Shown: piece by piece, positions 35,913-45,960 of the stretch
Numbering within the stretch: position 1 is the first letter of the stretch
How the letters are laid out: each line of letters begins with the position of its first letter
Source: Cupriavidus gilardii
GTDB taxonomy: Bacteria; Pseudomonadota; Gammaproteobacteria; Burkholderiales; Burkholderiaceae
Assembly (NCBI RefSeq): GCF_013314895.1
Contig: NZ_JABTYE010000017.1
Coordinates: 62,001 to 126,000 of the forward strand
Direction of reading: 5' to 3'
Length of the DNA stretch: 64,000 nt
The notes under the pieces: model-generated
Seen by the model: only the letters and a program-made list of their open reading frames with translations
The model's database searches: none
What the model was told of the DNA's origin: nothing
Translations under genes and position numbers: made by a program

Positions 35913-37151
35913 GCCACTGCCAAAGCGCGCAATGCTTTCGCGATGCTCGCGCAGGCTGGAATAGGGGACATAGCGGATATTAAGTGCCGACACACGGCTA
36001 AAGGCCGGGCGGCTCAGTTGCGCGCGCACGTCGCCTTCGCGATCATCGGGTGCGACGAGGAAGAGATGCTTGCGGGCGGACTGGTCGGAACCGAGCGCCA
36101 GATCCAGCATGCGCACGATGCCGGAATAGATCGAGGTGGTATGTTCGACTTCAAAGGCGGCTTCGACCTCGAGGGTGGTGGCGTTTAGCCAGACAGTGTC
36201 AATCAATGGAACGGTATCGCCTCCCGCCACAAGCAGCGCCGGCGGCAACGTTGAGAGACAGCCCTGGCTCAAGGGCTCGCCGTTGTACAGCCGACTTCGG
36301 TCGTTCGTGGCAATCCAAACGGCAAAGCCGAGCGACTTGCCGAGATCGCGCAGCCATCCCTGCACTTCGGTATGGGTGGCGTCTTCGGCCTGCCCCAGCT
36401 GAATCTGCCTGGCAAGCGCGGCAGCCTGCTCGCGCACCTTGGCCAGTTCCTGCTGCCAGACGGCCACATCGTGGGCCTGCGCTTGCCGCGGTGGCAGCGG
36501 ATAGCGCTGCATGCCGATGTCAAACAGCAGGCCCGCGATCGCGCCAAGGTCATTGGAGAGCAAATCCCGATAACGCTGATTCAGGGCGAGCACCCCCTCG
36601 CGCATCGCCAGATAGTGATCCCATTTGCCAAGCTTGACCGACGAGCCTGTCAGGGCGTTATAGCCATTGACAATCGCGGTATTGAATGGCATCACCAGCG
36701 TGGGATGAATGAAATACAGCAGGTTGGCCGCCGCCGGCCCGAGACCCTTGATGCCGAGGCTGCTCAGCTGGCGAATCGCATCAAGGACTTCGGATTCGGT
36801 GTCACAGCAGTTGCAGGTATGGAGCAGTCTGGCAAAAGCACGCTGATTGTCGGCATGCTCATAGATGTCTGGAATGCGCAGTTTTGGCTTCCACAGAAAG
36901 GCGTGATCCGCGCCTTTGAAAATCTGCCGTTGCTCTGCGATTGAAGACACCACGGTCTCGAGCGATGACCCCCGATACGCGTTGCCGAATGTACCGGCCT
37001 GGATCTCGTCGACCACCGCGCCGATGCCACGCCGAATCGAGCGGAAATTCTTCAGCCGCTCCGGCCAAAGAAACCAGGTTTGATAGGCGCCGGCGGGATC
37101 GGTCTTCCAGCGCTCAATGAGGATGCGGATGGTGTCGGTCATGGTGTGCAT
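35877..37151 (-). CDS. Solitary restriction-endonuclease-like protein (HhH plus PD-(D/E)XK-type)
   Basis: 424 aa from ATG 37151 (GTG 37172 or ATG 37142 possible). The N-terminal half has a helix-hairpin-helix-like turn, SLGIKGLGPAAANLLYF, and then NTAIVNGYNAL, like a DNA glycosylase or NucA-type DNA binder. The C-terminal ~150 residues have D...VEAAFEVEHTTSIYSGIVRMLDL, an ExE/H variant of the PD-(D/E)XK core found in restriction-like defence proteins. No methylase is adjacent. It probably acts in DNA defence; substrate and family name were not recognised. Confidence 0.6.
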   Translation of the reverse strand: MHTMTDTIRILIERWKTDPAGAYQTWFLWPERLKNFRSIRRGIGAVVDEIQAGTFGNAYRGSSLETVVSSIAEQRQIFKGADHAFLWKPKLRIPDIYEHADNQRAFARLLHTCNCCDTESEVLDAIRQLSSLGIKGLGPAAANLLYFIHPTLVMPFNTAIVNGYNALTGSSVKLGKWDHYLAMREGVLALNQRYRDLLSNDLGAIAGLLFDIGMQRYPLPPRQAQAHDVAVWQQELAKVREQAAALARQIQLGQAEDATHTEVQGWLRDLGKSLGFAVWIATNDRSRLYNGEPLSQGCLSTLPPALLVAGGDTVPLIDTVWLNATTLEVEAAFEVEHTTSIYSGIVRMLDLALGSDQSARKHLFLVAPDDREGDVRAQLSRPAFSRVSALNIRYVPYSSLREHRESIARFGSGLKPIEAIARQL

Positions 37152-37214
37152 TTTTGCCGGGCAGTGTATCACCGTGAGGCCTTTTGACCTGGCGCAATGT
37201 TGACGCGAACCGGC

Positions 37215-37245
37215 TTGACCTTCCCATTATCGGAAGCTCTACCGT
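37215..37245 (+). promoter_or_regulatory. MerR/CueR-type promoter with 19-bp spacer
   Basis: TTGACC (-35) and TACCGT (-10) are separated by exactly 19 bp. The spacer holds a CTTCCCATTATCGGAAGCT operator-like palindrome. This is the over-long spacer architecture of CueR, MerR and HmrR targets. It lies ~70 bp before the DUF2933 gene. No cueR/merR gene of that type is in the window. Confidence 0.75.
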
Positions 37246-37317
37246 TATCACAAGAAAGCTGGGCGCGGCGATTGACTGCCGGTCAGCTTCCCGTCATGGT
37301 CAAGTAAAGAGTCTGTC

Positions 37318-37593
37318 ATGAAAGCATGTCATTCCCCATCGACGCATCACGGCACCAACGCCGGCCAAGTCCGTCGGTTTCGCTGGTCGCTGCGTTGGGG
37401 GATCGTCCTTGCTGCCGTGGCAATGATCGCCGCCATCGCGCTCGGGATGCCGCGTTGGAGTGCGGTTGCTTCCTGGTTGCCGTTTGCGCTAGTGTTATTG
37501 TGCCCGTTGATGCATCTATTCCATGGCGGCCACGGGCGCAGCGCGCCTTCGAAAGAGGGCGGCGATCCAGTGGACGGACAGCGCCACGACTAA
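37318..37593 (+). CDS. Small DUF2933-like membrane protein
   Basis: 91 aa from ATG 37318. A positively charged segment precedes membrane helices ([38 protein letters not shown]), ending in a His/Gly-rich GGHG tail. The [15 protein letters not shown] pattern is typical of DUF2933 proteins that accompany copper-ATPase genes. First gene of the copF operon, 13 bp before copF. Confidence 0.7.
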   Translation: MKACHSPSTHHGTNAGQVRRFRWSLRWGIVLAAVAMIAAIALGMPRWSAVASWLPFALVLLCPLMHLFHGGHGRSAPSKEGGDPVDGQRHD

Positions 37594-37606
37594 CAGGAGG
37601 CCTTCC

Positions 37607-40048
<2,442 letters not shown>

Positions 40049-40112
40049 GCTGGCGATGAGGCACTCGACCGGTGCTGACTTGTCTATTGACATGATGTTT
40101 TTCGGAGAATCC

Positions 40113-40529
40113 ATGAAGTATTTCTTGGCCACTGCCGCATTGCTCGCGGCCGCCACCGGCGCGCAAGCGGCCTCGCCGACGCTAACGGTGTACAAGGATC
40201 CCAGTTGTGGCTGCTGTGCAGAATGGGTCAAACACGTGAACCAGGCCGGCATCCAGACCAAGGTCATTGATTCGTCCGACATGACGGCGGTCAAAGCCAG
40301 GCTCGGCGTCCCGACCCAGTTCGGCTCCTGCCATACCGCGGTGATCGATGGCAGCGCGCAGGTGGTGGAGGGGCACGTGCCGGCAGCAGCGGTGCGCAAG
40401 CTCGCTGCGAAGCCGACCTTGAAAGGGGTCGCAGTGCCCGGCATGCCGGCAAACTCGCCAGGCATGGGGCAGATGGACGGAAAGCTTGTGACAGTGGATT
40501 TTAGCGGCAAGCCATTCTCGAAAGACTAG
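40113..40529 (+). CDS. copG: CopG (DUF411) periplasmic copper protein
   Basis: 138 aa from ATG 40113 with GGAGAAT before it. A signal peptide (FLATAALLAAATGAQA) is followed by a thioredoxin-like DUF411 fold with YKDPSCGCCAEW (C32, C34, C35), the CopG copper cluster motif. A central Cys (FGSCHTAVIDG) and a Met-rich C-terminus (GMPANSPGMGQM) complete the set. CopG proteins interconvert Cu(I)/Cu(II). Operon with copF. Confidence 0.92.
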   Translation: MKYFLATAALLAAATGAQAASPTLTVYKDPSCGCCAEWVKHVNQAGIQTKVIDSSDMTAVKARLGVPTQFGSCHTAVIDGSAQVVEGHVPAAAVRKLAAKPTLKGVAVPGMPANSPGMGQMDGKLVTVDFSGKPFSKD

Positions 40530-40590
40530 GACTGCAGCGGGGCTGCGCGGGTAAGCGTTGCCAGAACTTCAGAACTGCCAGACAAAGGAC

Positions 40591-41121
40591 ATGGAAGAGT
40601 CAACTCAGTCGCGCTGGATCGTGGCCTGCGTGTTGGTGGTGGCCGCCGCGGCGGCCACCGGGGTCGCGCTCAAGGCGAAACGCTATCTGGAGCCACCCTC
40701 CGGTGGACCGCAGACGCTCAGGGAAGGGCGCCAACTGCGCATCGATGCCACGGATGCCGCGCAGCTCGGTCGCGGCAGGCAGCTGTACGCACAGGCCTGC
40801 GCGTCGTGCCATGGCGTCAAGCTCGAAGGCCAGCCTAACTGGCGCGAGCGGCTCGCAAATGGCCGGATGCCGGCGCCCCCGCATGATGCATCGGGTCATA
40901 CCTGGCACCATGCGGACGCGGTGCTGTTTGCCATCACCAAGAACGGGCTCGTTGCCGGCGTGACCGCGCCGAGAGGCTATGTCAGTGACATGCCAGCCTT
41001 CGGCCAGTCGATGTCGGATGACGACATCATTGCCGTGCTCGCGTACATCAAGAGCACTTGGCCTGAGAAAATGGCAGTAGCGCAGCGCGAAGCGACCGCG
41101 CAGTATGCGAGCCCGAAGTAG
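40591..41121 (+). CDS. Membrane-anchored c-type cytochrome (copJ position)
   Basis: 176 aa from ATG 40591. N-terminal hydrophobic anchor (WIVACVLVVAAAAATGVALKA) and one heme site CASCH (C70, C73, H74). The distal Met ligand is probably in SDMPAFGQSM. Single-heme class I cytochrome c. In C. metallidurans the corresponding position beside copG/copF is occupied by copJ; that name is assigned by position only. It may transfer electrons in periplasmic Cu(I) oxidation. Confidence 0.8.
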   Translation: MEESTQSRWIVACVLVVAAAAATGVALKAKRYLEPPSGGPQTLREGRQLRIDATDAAQLGRGRQLYAQACASCHGVKLEGQPNWRERLANGRMPAPPHDASGHTWHHADAVLFAITKNGLVAGVTAPRGYVSDMPAFGQSMSDDDIIAVLAYIKSTWPEKMAVAQREATAQYASPK

Positions 41122-41461
41122 CGACCCAAGCAAACACCGCAAGCAGGCGCTCCGGTCAGCGATGGCGCCTACGTCCGTTTCGAGCCTAGCCTGGGCTGCT
41201 GCAGTGACCCTGCACGAGCTGTCGCGGTGTGTACGCCACAGCTGACGAACATGTCGCGTTGAGCGGCCGGCTTGCTGGTATTCAGGCGCTTGGATCGCGC
41301 CTGGTAATTTCTGTCTCTTGCCTGCCTGCCCGCTCGCGCGTGGCACACAGCTGTATGCGAGCAGCGGTCGCGCGCCGTCGAAACGGCTCGAACACGCGTG
41401 CCGCTACGCCGATGACTCGTCGTGGGCGAAGATCGGCGAACGCTGCGCCGCACTAATCCCC
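41122..41461. other. Intergenic, no gene seen
   Basis: About 340 bp after the cytochrome gene. No frame with a ribosome-binding site or family signature. No strong terminator is visible. Confidence 0.5.
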
Positions 41462-41533
41462 TTACGTCGTCCAGAAGAGATACAAAAGCCCAAGCACGAC
41501 CAGCGCCGCCCCAATGATCGAGTAGTAGCGCAT
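41462..41533 (-). CDS. 23-residue hydrophobic peptide
   Basis: ATG 41533 encodes MRYYSIIGAALVVLGLLYLF followed by WTT: a single membrane helix. The frame is open further upstream without a typical start site, so the exact start is uncertain. Small copper-island membrane peptides of this type occur, but function is unknown. Confidence 0.35.
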   Translation of the reverse strand: MRYYSIIGAALVVLGLLYLFWTT

Positions 41534-41741
41534 GCCATGCAGGGGCTGGTCTGGATGGCCTCGCCGGTGAAAGACGAGTCTCATAGCCGTTATGGAAAGT
41601 CGAGCATTGCCATATGGTAGACCCAGCGCCGGTGATTTACCTTGACGTGTCTGCACGGCGGTCATTGAATGAATGCTGAAACGCGTCGCCACGAGAGCGG
41701 AACCATCCGCCGATTCACTTCTAGGGGTCCTGGAGACTACG

Positions 41742-41939
41742 ATGCTGACACCACATGAAGTGGCCACCCTTATGCTGATCGACGACGCAGCCCCCAATCT
41801 CGCCGACCTCGATCACGCGTCGATCGAGGCATTGATTGAGCGGCAGCTGGTGCATCTGGAAAAATTGGCTTACGGCGATCGTCTGCACATCACGCCGCGG
41901 GGCAGTGACTTTTTGCATGCTCTCGCTAAATTGCATTAG
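41742..41939 (+). CDS. Small winged-helix-like protein
   Basis: 65 aa from ATG 41742 with GGAGACTACG upstream. MLTPHEVATLMLIDDAA followed by LIERQLVHLEK and RLHITPRGSDFLHAL resembles the winged-helix layout (helix, turn, recognition helix, ITPRG wing). It may be a DNA-binding regulator or merely a wing-domain protein. No copper ligand set. Confidence 0.5.
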   Translation: MLTPHEVATLMLIDDAAPNLADLDHASIEALIERQLVHLEKLAYGDRLHITPRGSDFLHALAKLH

Positions 41940-42153
41940 GCTGGTCTGCAAACGCACTTGCGCACTGAAGGCTATGCGTTGCGCGTTGCGCAGTATGCCG
42001 CGATATGGCTAGACCCGGCGGTGCCCCTCGGGTCTGCAAGCGCCAAGTCAGCGGACCAAGGCGGACGTTCCACCGCCTACTGGTCCGGATGCGGCGTGGG
42101 GGAGGGCTGTCGAAGTGGTCGTCTGGCACAGCGTCCAGTAAGCAACCAATACG

Positions 42154-42501
42154 TCATGAGCTGCCCCGATAGAGCGGGCTTGGCGCGATGATGGCCGTGA
42201 TGCCTTTGGCTTCCGGCAGATCCGGCAAAAGGAAGTTCAGCGCAACTGCCGATCGTCCACTACTTGTGGTCATAAAGGTCCAAGCCACCGTGCGGTTGGC
42301 GCCCCGGAAAGCAACGGTTTCTCCAGAGGTGACATTAACGTATCGCGCACCTGGCCGCAGCGTGATCGACCGAGTCGCCGTCTCGACGGCAGCGACGGTA
42401 CCATACAAATCGGCCCTAGCAGGTGGCAAAGGCGCACACGCCGACGCCATGCCGAAGGCAGAGAGTGCCAGTGCGATCCGTAAAGCCTGCGTGGTAGTCA
42501 T
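42154..42501 (-). CDS. CzcE-family small periplasmic protein
   Basis: 115 aa from ATG 42501. A signal peptide (RIALALSAFGMASACAPLPP; a Cys in ASAC could make it a lipoprotein) is followed by the CzcE core: LYGTVAAVETATRSITLRPGARYVNVTSGETV and RTVAWTFMTTS, then ALNFLLPDLPEAKG. The domain matches the copy at 32201 (ATRAVTLAP.../ATWTF...LFPAM). It probably binds periplasmic copper. It may be the last gene transcribed after copI, or have its own promoter near 42690. Confidence 0.7.
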   Translation of the reverse strand: MTTTQALRIALALSAFGMASACAPLPPARADLYGTVAAVETATRSITLRPGARYVNVTSGETVAFRGANRTVAWTFMTTSSGRSAVALNFLLPDLPEAKGITAIIAPSPLYRGSS

Positions 42502-42689
42502 AATGAGACTCCCTGTCGATGTGCGGCAAGGTCTAACGGACCCGCCTTTGCGACAACCCGACTTCCACCCGCGCCAAGGACGCACGCAGCTTGGTGCTGC
42601 GCTGATCTGTGGGCAACTGGCAAGGCTACCGGCACCCAAACGCGAGTTGCCGCACGATCTAGTCTAATCAGGGCATTCCAACGATAACG

Positions 42690-42704
42690 TTGCCCAAACG
42701 TTAC
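42690..42704 (+). promoter_or_regulatory. CopR-box-like site between copI and czcE2
   Basis: TTGC-CCAAAC-GTTAC (two mismatches to the core). The extended 19-nt word cccaaacRttacattcYgg is shared with the copA1/copR site (47928-47946). Confidence 0.5.
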
Positions 42705-42886
42705 ATTCTGGACAGGTAACAATGTGGTCCACGTCATGCCCCACAAGTCAACGCTTCCAAGTGGGGAGGATCACGCGCAAGAAAACGGGTCCGCCACGGC
42801 GGCACCATGACCCAACCTACGCTGTCGAACCCTCAGCATCGGTGCGCCGTTTTGTTCGCCGCCGGACGCACCCGTCGTCGCGCTTT

Positions 42887-43363
42887 TTACTTGACGGCCA
42901 CCTTGCCGACCATGCCGGCTTCGAAATGGCCCGGCACCAGACAAGCGAAGTCGACGGTCCCAGGACCGTCGAACTGCCACACCAGTGTGCCTTGTTTGCC
43001 AGGTGCGAGCATAATCTGGTTCGGGATAGAGTGCTTAGCATCAGGCATGCTGCGCATCATCTGCGCGTGCTCTTTCAACTCAGCGGCGGTACCGATCACC
43101 ATTTCGTGCTCCACTTTGCCGACATTCCGCACGACAAAACGCACGGTTTCACCGCGCTTGACCTGAATCGAGTCGGGCGCGAACCGCATCGTGTCGCTCA
43201 TGGTCACGTTAACCGTGCGTGAGACCTTGGCCGGCTTGCCCGGCTGACCGGCAGCGGACTTACTGGCGCTAGCTGGGCTCGCATGGCCCTCCATGCTGCC
43301 GGCAGCCCACACCAGCATCGGCGACAGCCCCAACACCAGCAGCAACGACTTGAGCGTCTTCAT
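42887..43363 (-). CDS. copI: CopI blue-copper (cupredoxin) protein
   Basis: 158 aa from ATG 43363. A signal peptide (LLLVLGLSPMLVWAAG) is followed by a linker and a cupredoxin fold. Type-1 copper ligands are visible as H86 (KVEHEMVIG), C141 (DFACLVPGH), H146 and M151 (FEAGM). Periplasmic Cu(II)/electron-transfer protein of the CopI type, known downstream of copABCD in Cupriavidus. Ends the copABCDI unit; the gap to copD is 69 bp. Confidence 0.9.
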   Translation of the reverse strand: MKTLKSLLLVLGLSPMLVWAAGSMEGHASPASASKSAAGQPGKPAKVSRTVNVTMSDTMRFAPDSIQVKRGETVRFVVRNVGKVEHEMVIGTAAELKEHAQMMRSMPDAKHSIPNQIMLAPGKQGTLVWQFDGPGTVDFACLVPGHFEAGMVGKVAVK

Positions 43364-43432
43364 GGCATCTCCTTGGCGGTTGTTTGAGAGCAAGACAAGC
43401 GCAGCCTTGCTGCGCGGTTCGTGAAAACGTGG

Positions 43433-44350
43433 CTACATGCCCGCGGGGGATAGGATGCCGAGCGAGGCGACAAGAGCTAGAATGAGCGTTGCCGCACTGG
43501 TCTCGAACATCAGGCTGCGCCGCAAGGTACGAACGGCGACGGCATGGTCGCCCGTCCGTAGGGCATGCTCCAGGCGCGGGCTCAGATGAAAACGGTTAGC
43601 CGCGGCAAGGGCGAGCATGGTACCGAACAGCGCCAGCTTGGACGCCAGCAGTCCACCGTATGAGTTCAGCGACAGTTCTGGCAAGACCGGACCGACAATC
43701 AACCAATAGTTCACTGCGCCGGTAATGACCAAGGTTGCGACAACGATCATACCCACCTGAGCGAAGCCGTTTGAGGTGCGGCTCAGTAGGGCAACCTTGG
43801 CAGGTGTGGCAGAGGGATGCGACAACAACACGAACGCGAGCAGAGCGCCGACCCATGCGCCGGCGGCCATTAGATGCGCGATATCCGAGGCAAGGTGAAT
43901 GTAGCGTCGAATGCCATCATCCATGGCGCCATGGCCGCCCCAGGCAAGCGTGGACAGCGCGACGCCGCCCGCTGCAGCCAGAACCCAGAATTGAAGTTCT
44001 GGCCGTTTGCGGACAAACAACGCGACCAGCACGCAGAGGACCAGGGCAACGAGTCGCACGACCCAGGCCGCGCCAAACGCGGTGCCTGTCACAATCATTT
44101 CGAAGACATGGCCTTGCAGTTCGGCGTAGGATGCGGCACCGGTCATGCCCTTGGCCATGATGGTGATATTGGCCAGCGACAGGACGATGCCCAGGGCCGC
44201 GACCGCCGCGCCAAGCGTCAAAAAGCGCGCACCCGTTGGCGACGCCATTTCCTCACGGCGCAGTGCGTACAAGCCAAACAGCGGCAGACCAAACAGTGCA
44301 GTCAGGTCGAAATAGAGTGCGAAACGCACTGCAACAGTTGCCCAGTCCAT
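43433..44350 (-). CDS. copD: CopD inner-membrane copper protein
   Basis: 305 aa from ATG 44350 with about eight membrane helices (FALYFDLTALFGLPLFGLYAL; ALSTLAWGGHGA; IHLASDIAHLMAAGAWVGALL; etc.). The CopD family signature YIHLASDIAHLMAAGAWVG carries conserved His. CopD is believed to move copper across the inner membrane with CopC. Starts 7 bp after the copC stop. Confidence 0.92.
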   Translation of the reverse strand: MDWATVAVRFALYFDLTALFGLPLFGLYALRREEMASPTGARFLTLGAAVAALGIVLSLANITIMAKGMTGAASYAELQGHVFEMIVTGTAFGAAWVVRLVALVLCVLVALFVRKRPELQFWVLAAAGGVALSTLAWGGHGAMDDGIRRYIHLASDIAHLMAAGAWVGALLAFVLLSHPSATPAKVALLSRTSNGFAQVGMIVVATLVITGAVNYWLIVGPVLPELSLNSYGGLLASKLALFGTMLALAAANRFHLSPRLEHALRTGDHAVAVRTLRRSLMFETSAATLILALVASLGILSPAGM

Positions 44351-44357
44351 CGGCGGA

Positions 44358-44744
44358 TCACTTCACGGTGAACGCGATGTTGCCATTAATCGGGTGCGTG
44401 TCGGACGACACTGCACGCCAATCGACGCGGTAGCTGCCAGGCGCCAGCGTCTGGGCCGGGGTGATCACCATGGTCTTGGGGTCGTCGCTGCCGGCAACCT
44501 TGGCGGCAATTTTCATCGGCGCATGGTTGGCCATGCCGGGCATGCTGGTCATGACGAGGCTGGCCCCGGAGAATTGGGTCGCGAGGTTCTCTGAAAACTT
44601 CAGCTCGATCTTCTGCGGCGCCGCCACCTCGGCCTTGTCGGCGGGCATGGACGATACCAGCTTTGGATGGGCGAAGGCTGCAGTACTAGCCAGCACAGCG
44701 GCGGCTGCCAGAGCGGCACGAATGGTGAAGCGGGGCGCTTGCAT
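44358..44744 (-). CDS. copC: CopC periplasmic copper chaperone
   Basis: 128 aa from ATG 44744. Signal peptide cleavage at AAFA leaves His26 (HPKLVSSMPADKAEV) as the mature N-terminus, the Cu(II) ligand of CopC. Met-rich Cu(I) site SMPGMANHAPMKI and DTHPINGN complete the family signature. Full length. Passes copper to CopD. Confidence 0.93.
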   Translation of the reverse strand: MQAPRFTIRAALAAAAVLASTAAFAHPKLVSSMPADKAEVAAPQKIELKFSENLATQFSGASLVMTSMPGMANHAPMKIAAKVAGSDDPKTMVITPAQTLAPGSYRVDWRAVSSDTHPINGNIAFTVK

Positions 44745-44782
44745 GGTGAACTCCAAATATGAGTGTGGATTGAAATACGTGG

Positions 44783-45949
44783 TTAGAACCACATGCGAAC
44801 ACCCGCTACAAAACGGGTTTCGCCACTTCGGCCGCCGGCGGTGCGAACCATGTCGGCGGTATTGCCAAAGGTTTGGTACCGTTCAATGCCGATATAGGGA
44901 GCGAACTGACGGCTGAACTCATAGCGCAGGCGCAGACCCACGGCACCGCTGGAAAGCCCGCTGCCCACGCCGACCTCGGGATCGTTCTTGCCATAAAGAT
45001 TGGCCTCGATTCGGGGTTGCAGGATCAGGCGCTGGGTAATTAGCAATTCATACTCGGCTGACAGGCGCAGCGCAGTGCGACCTTCGGTGCCGATATAGCC
45101 AGTAGCGTCGACCTCGAACCAGTATGGCGCCAGGCCCTGGATACCGAAGGCCAGCCAGTTTCGGGTTGGCCGGCCATAGCCGGCATCGTTGCGGATACCC
45201 AGCTGCGTGTCCCAATAGGTGGCAATGGCATGACCCCACAGCAATTCGGTCCGCGCCTCGTGGATCTTGCGCCTCTCGGATTCGCCTTCGGCCTTGATCA
45301 CGAGGCGGTTAAAGCTGCTGCCAATCCACGCTTGCGCCTCATAGGCAGCGGCATTGCTCTCATTTCCCTTGACCCATTCCAGCCGGTCAACGAGTACCGA
45401 GGCAAATAGGTGTTCGTCTGCCATGTGCAGCGAACGGTGCGGACCAATGGCGTATTGACCCACGCCGAGCTGATAGCCCCCTGAGTAACCGTGCGGGTCG
45501 CGCGCATCCGCGGGCGCGCTCCCCCCTTGCATCTGCATGTCGCCATGATCCATGCCTTGCATCGAACCCGTGCCTTGCATCTGGCTGTGGTCCATGCCCT
45601 GCATCGAACCCATGCCCTGCATCTGGCTGTGGTCCATGCCCTGCATCGAACCCATGCCCTGCATCTGGCTGTGGTCCATGCCCTGCATCGAGTCCATGCC
45701 CTGCATCTGGCTGTGGTCCATGCCCTGCATCGAGTCCATGCCTTGCATCTGGCCGTCGGTGGCAGCGGTGCCGCCAACCTTGCCCGAAGACTTTGCTTTC
45801 GGAATGGACTTCGCCTTTTCCGCGACGGCGGGCGACGAAGTTTGCGTTGGAACCGCTTCGGTGTGGGCGTGCTGGGCCCAAGCTGCGCTCATGCCAGCGG
45901 AAGCAAGCACGGCGGCAAGTACTGTTCTTGTTGGTTTTTCCATGTGCAT
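44783..45949 (-). CDS. copB: CopB outer-membrane protein with Met-rich 14-residue repeats
   Basis: 388 aa from ATG 45949 (ATG 45943 alternative), 11 bp after copA. A signal peptide precedes the Met-rich tract, residues 68-137. It consists of five 14-residue units MQGMGSMQGMDHSQ (with D/G and T variants). The rest is the CopB beta-barrel domain ending in RMWF, a C-terminal Phe typical of outer-membrane insertion. CopB binds or exports copper at the outer membrane. The paralogue at 54344-55297 lacks this repeat tract. Confidence 0.92.
   Translation of the reverse strand: MHMEKPTRTVLAAVLASAGMSAAWAQHAHTEAVPTQTSSPAVAEKAKSIPKAKSSGKVGGTAATDGQMQGMDSMQGMDHSQMQGMDSMQGMDHSQMQGMGSMQGMDHSQMQGMGSMQGMDHSQMQGTGSMQGMDHGDMQMQGGSAPADARDPHGYSGGYQLGVGQYAIGPHRSLHMADEHLFASVLVDRLEWVKGNESNAAAYEAQAWIGSSFNRLVIKAEGESERRKIHEARTELLWGHAIATYWDTQLGIRNDAGYGRPTRNWLAFGIQGLAPYWFEVDATGYIGTEGRTALRLSAEYELLITQRLILQPRIEANLYGKNDPEVGVGSGLSSGAVGLRLRYEFSRQFAPYIGIERYQTFGNTADMVRTAGGRSGETRFVAGVRMWF
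45539..45748 (-). repeat. Five tandem 42-bp repeats in copB
   Basis: Five units of 42 bp encode MQGM(D/G)SMQGMDHSQ-like 14-residue blocks. Sequence identity between units is near-complete, with GAGTCC/GAACCC variants. Copy number could change by slippage or recombination without breaking the frame. Confidence 0.9.
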
Positions 45950-45960
45950 ATCGGTTAGGG

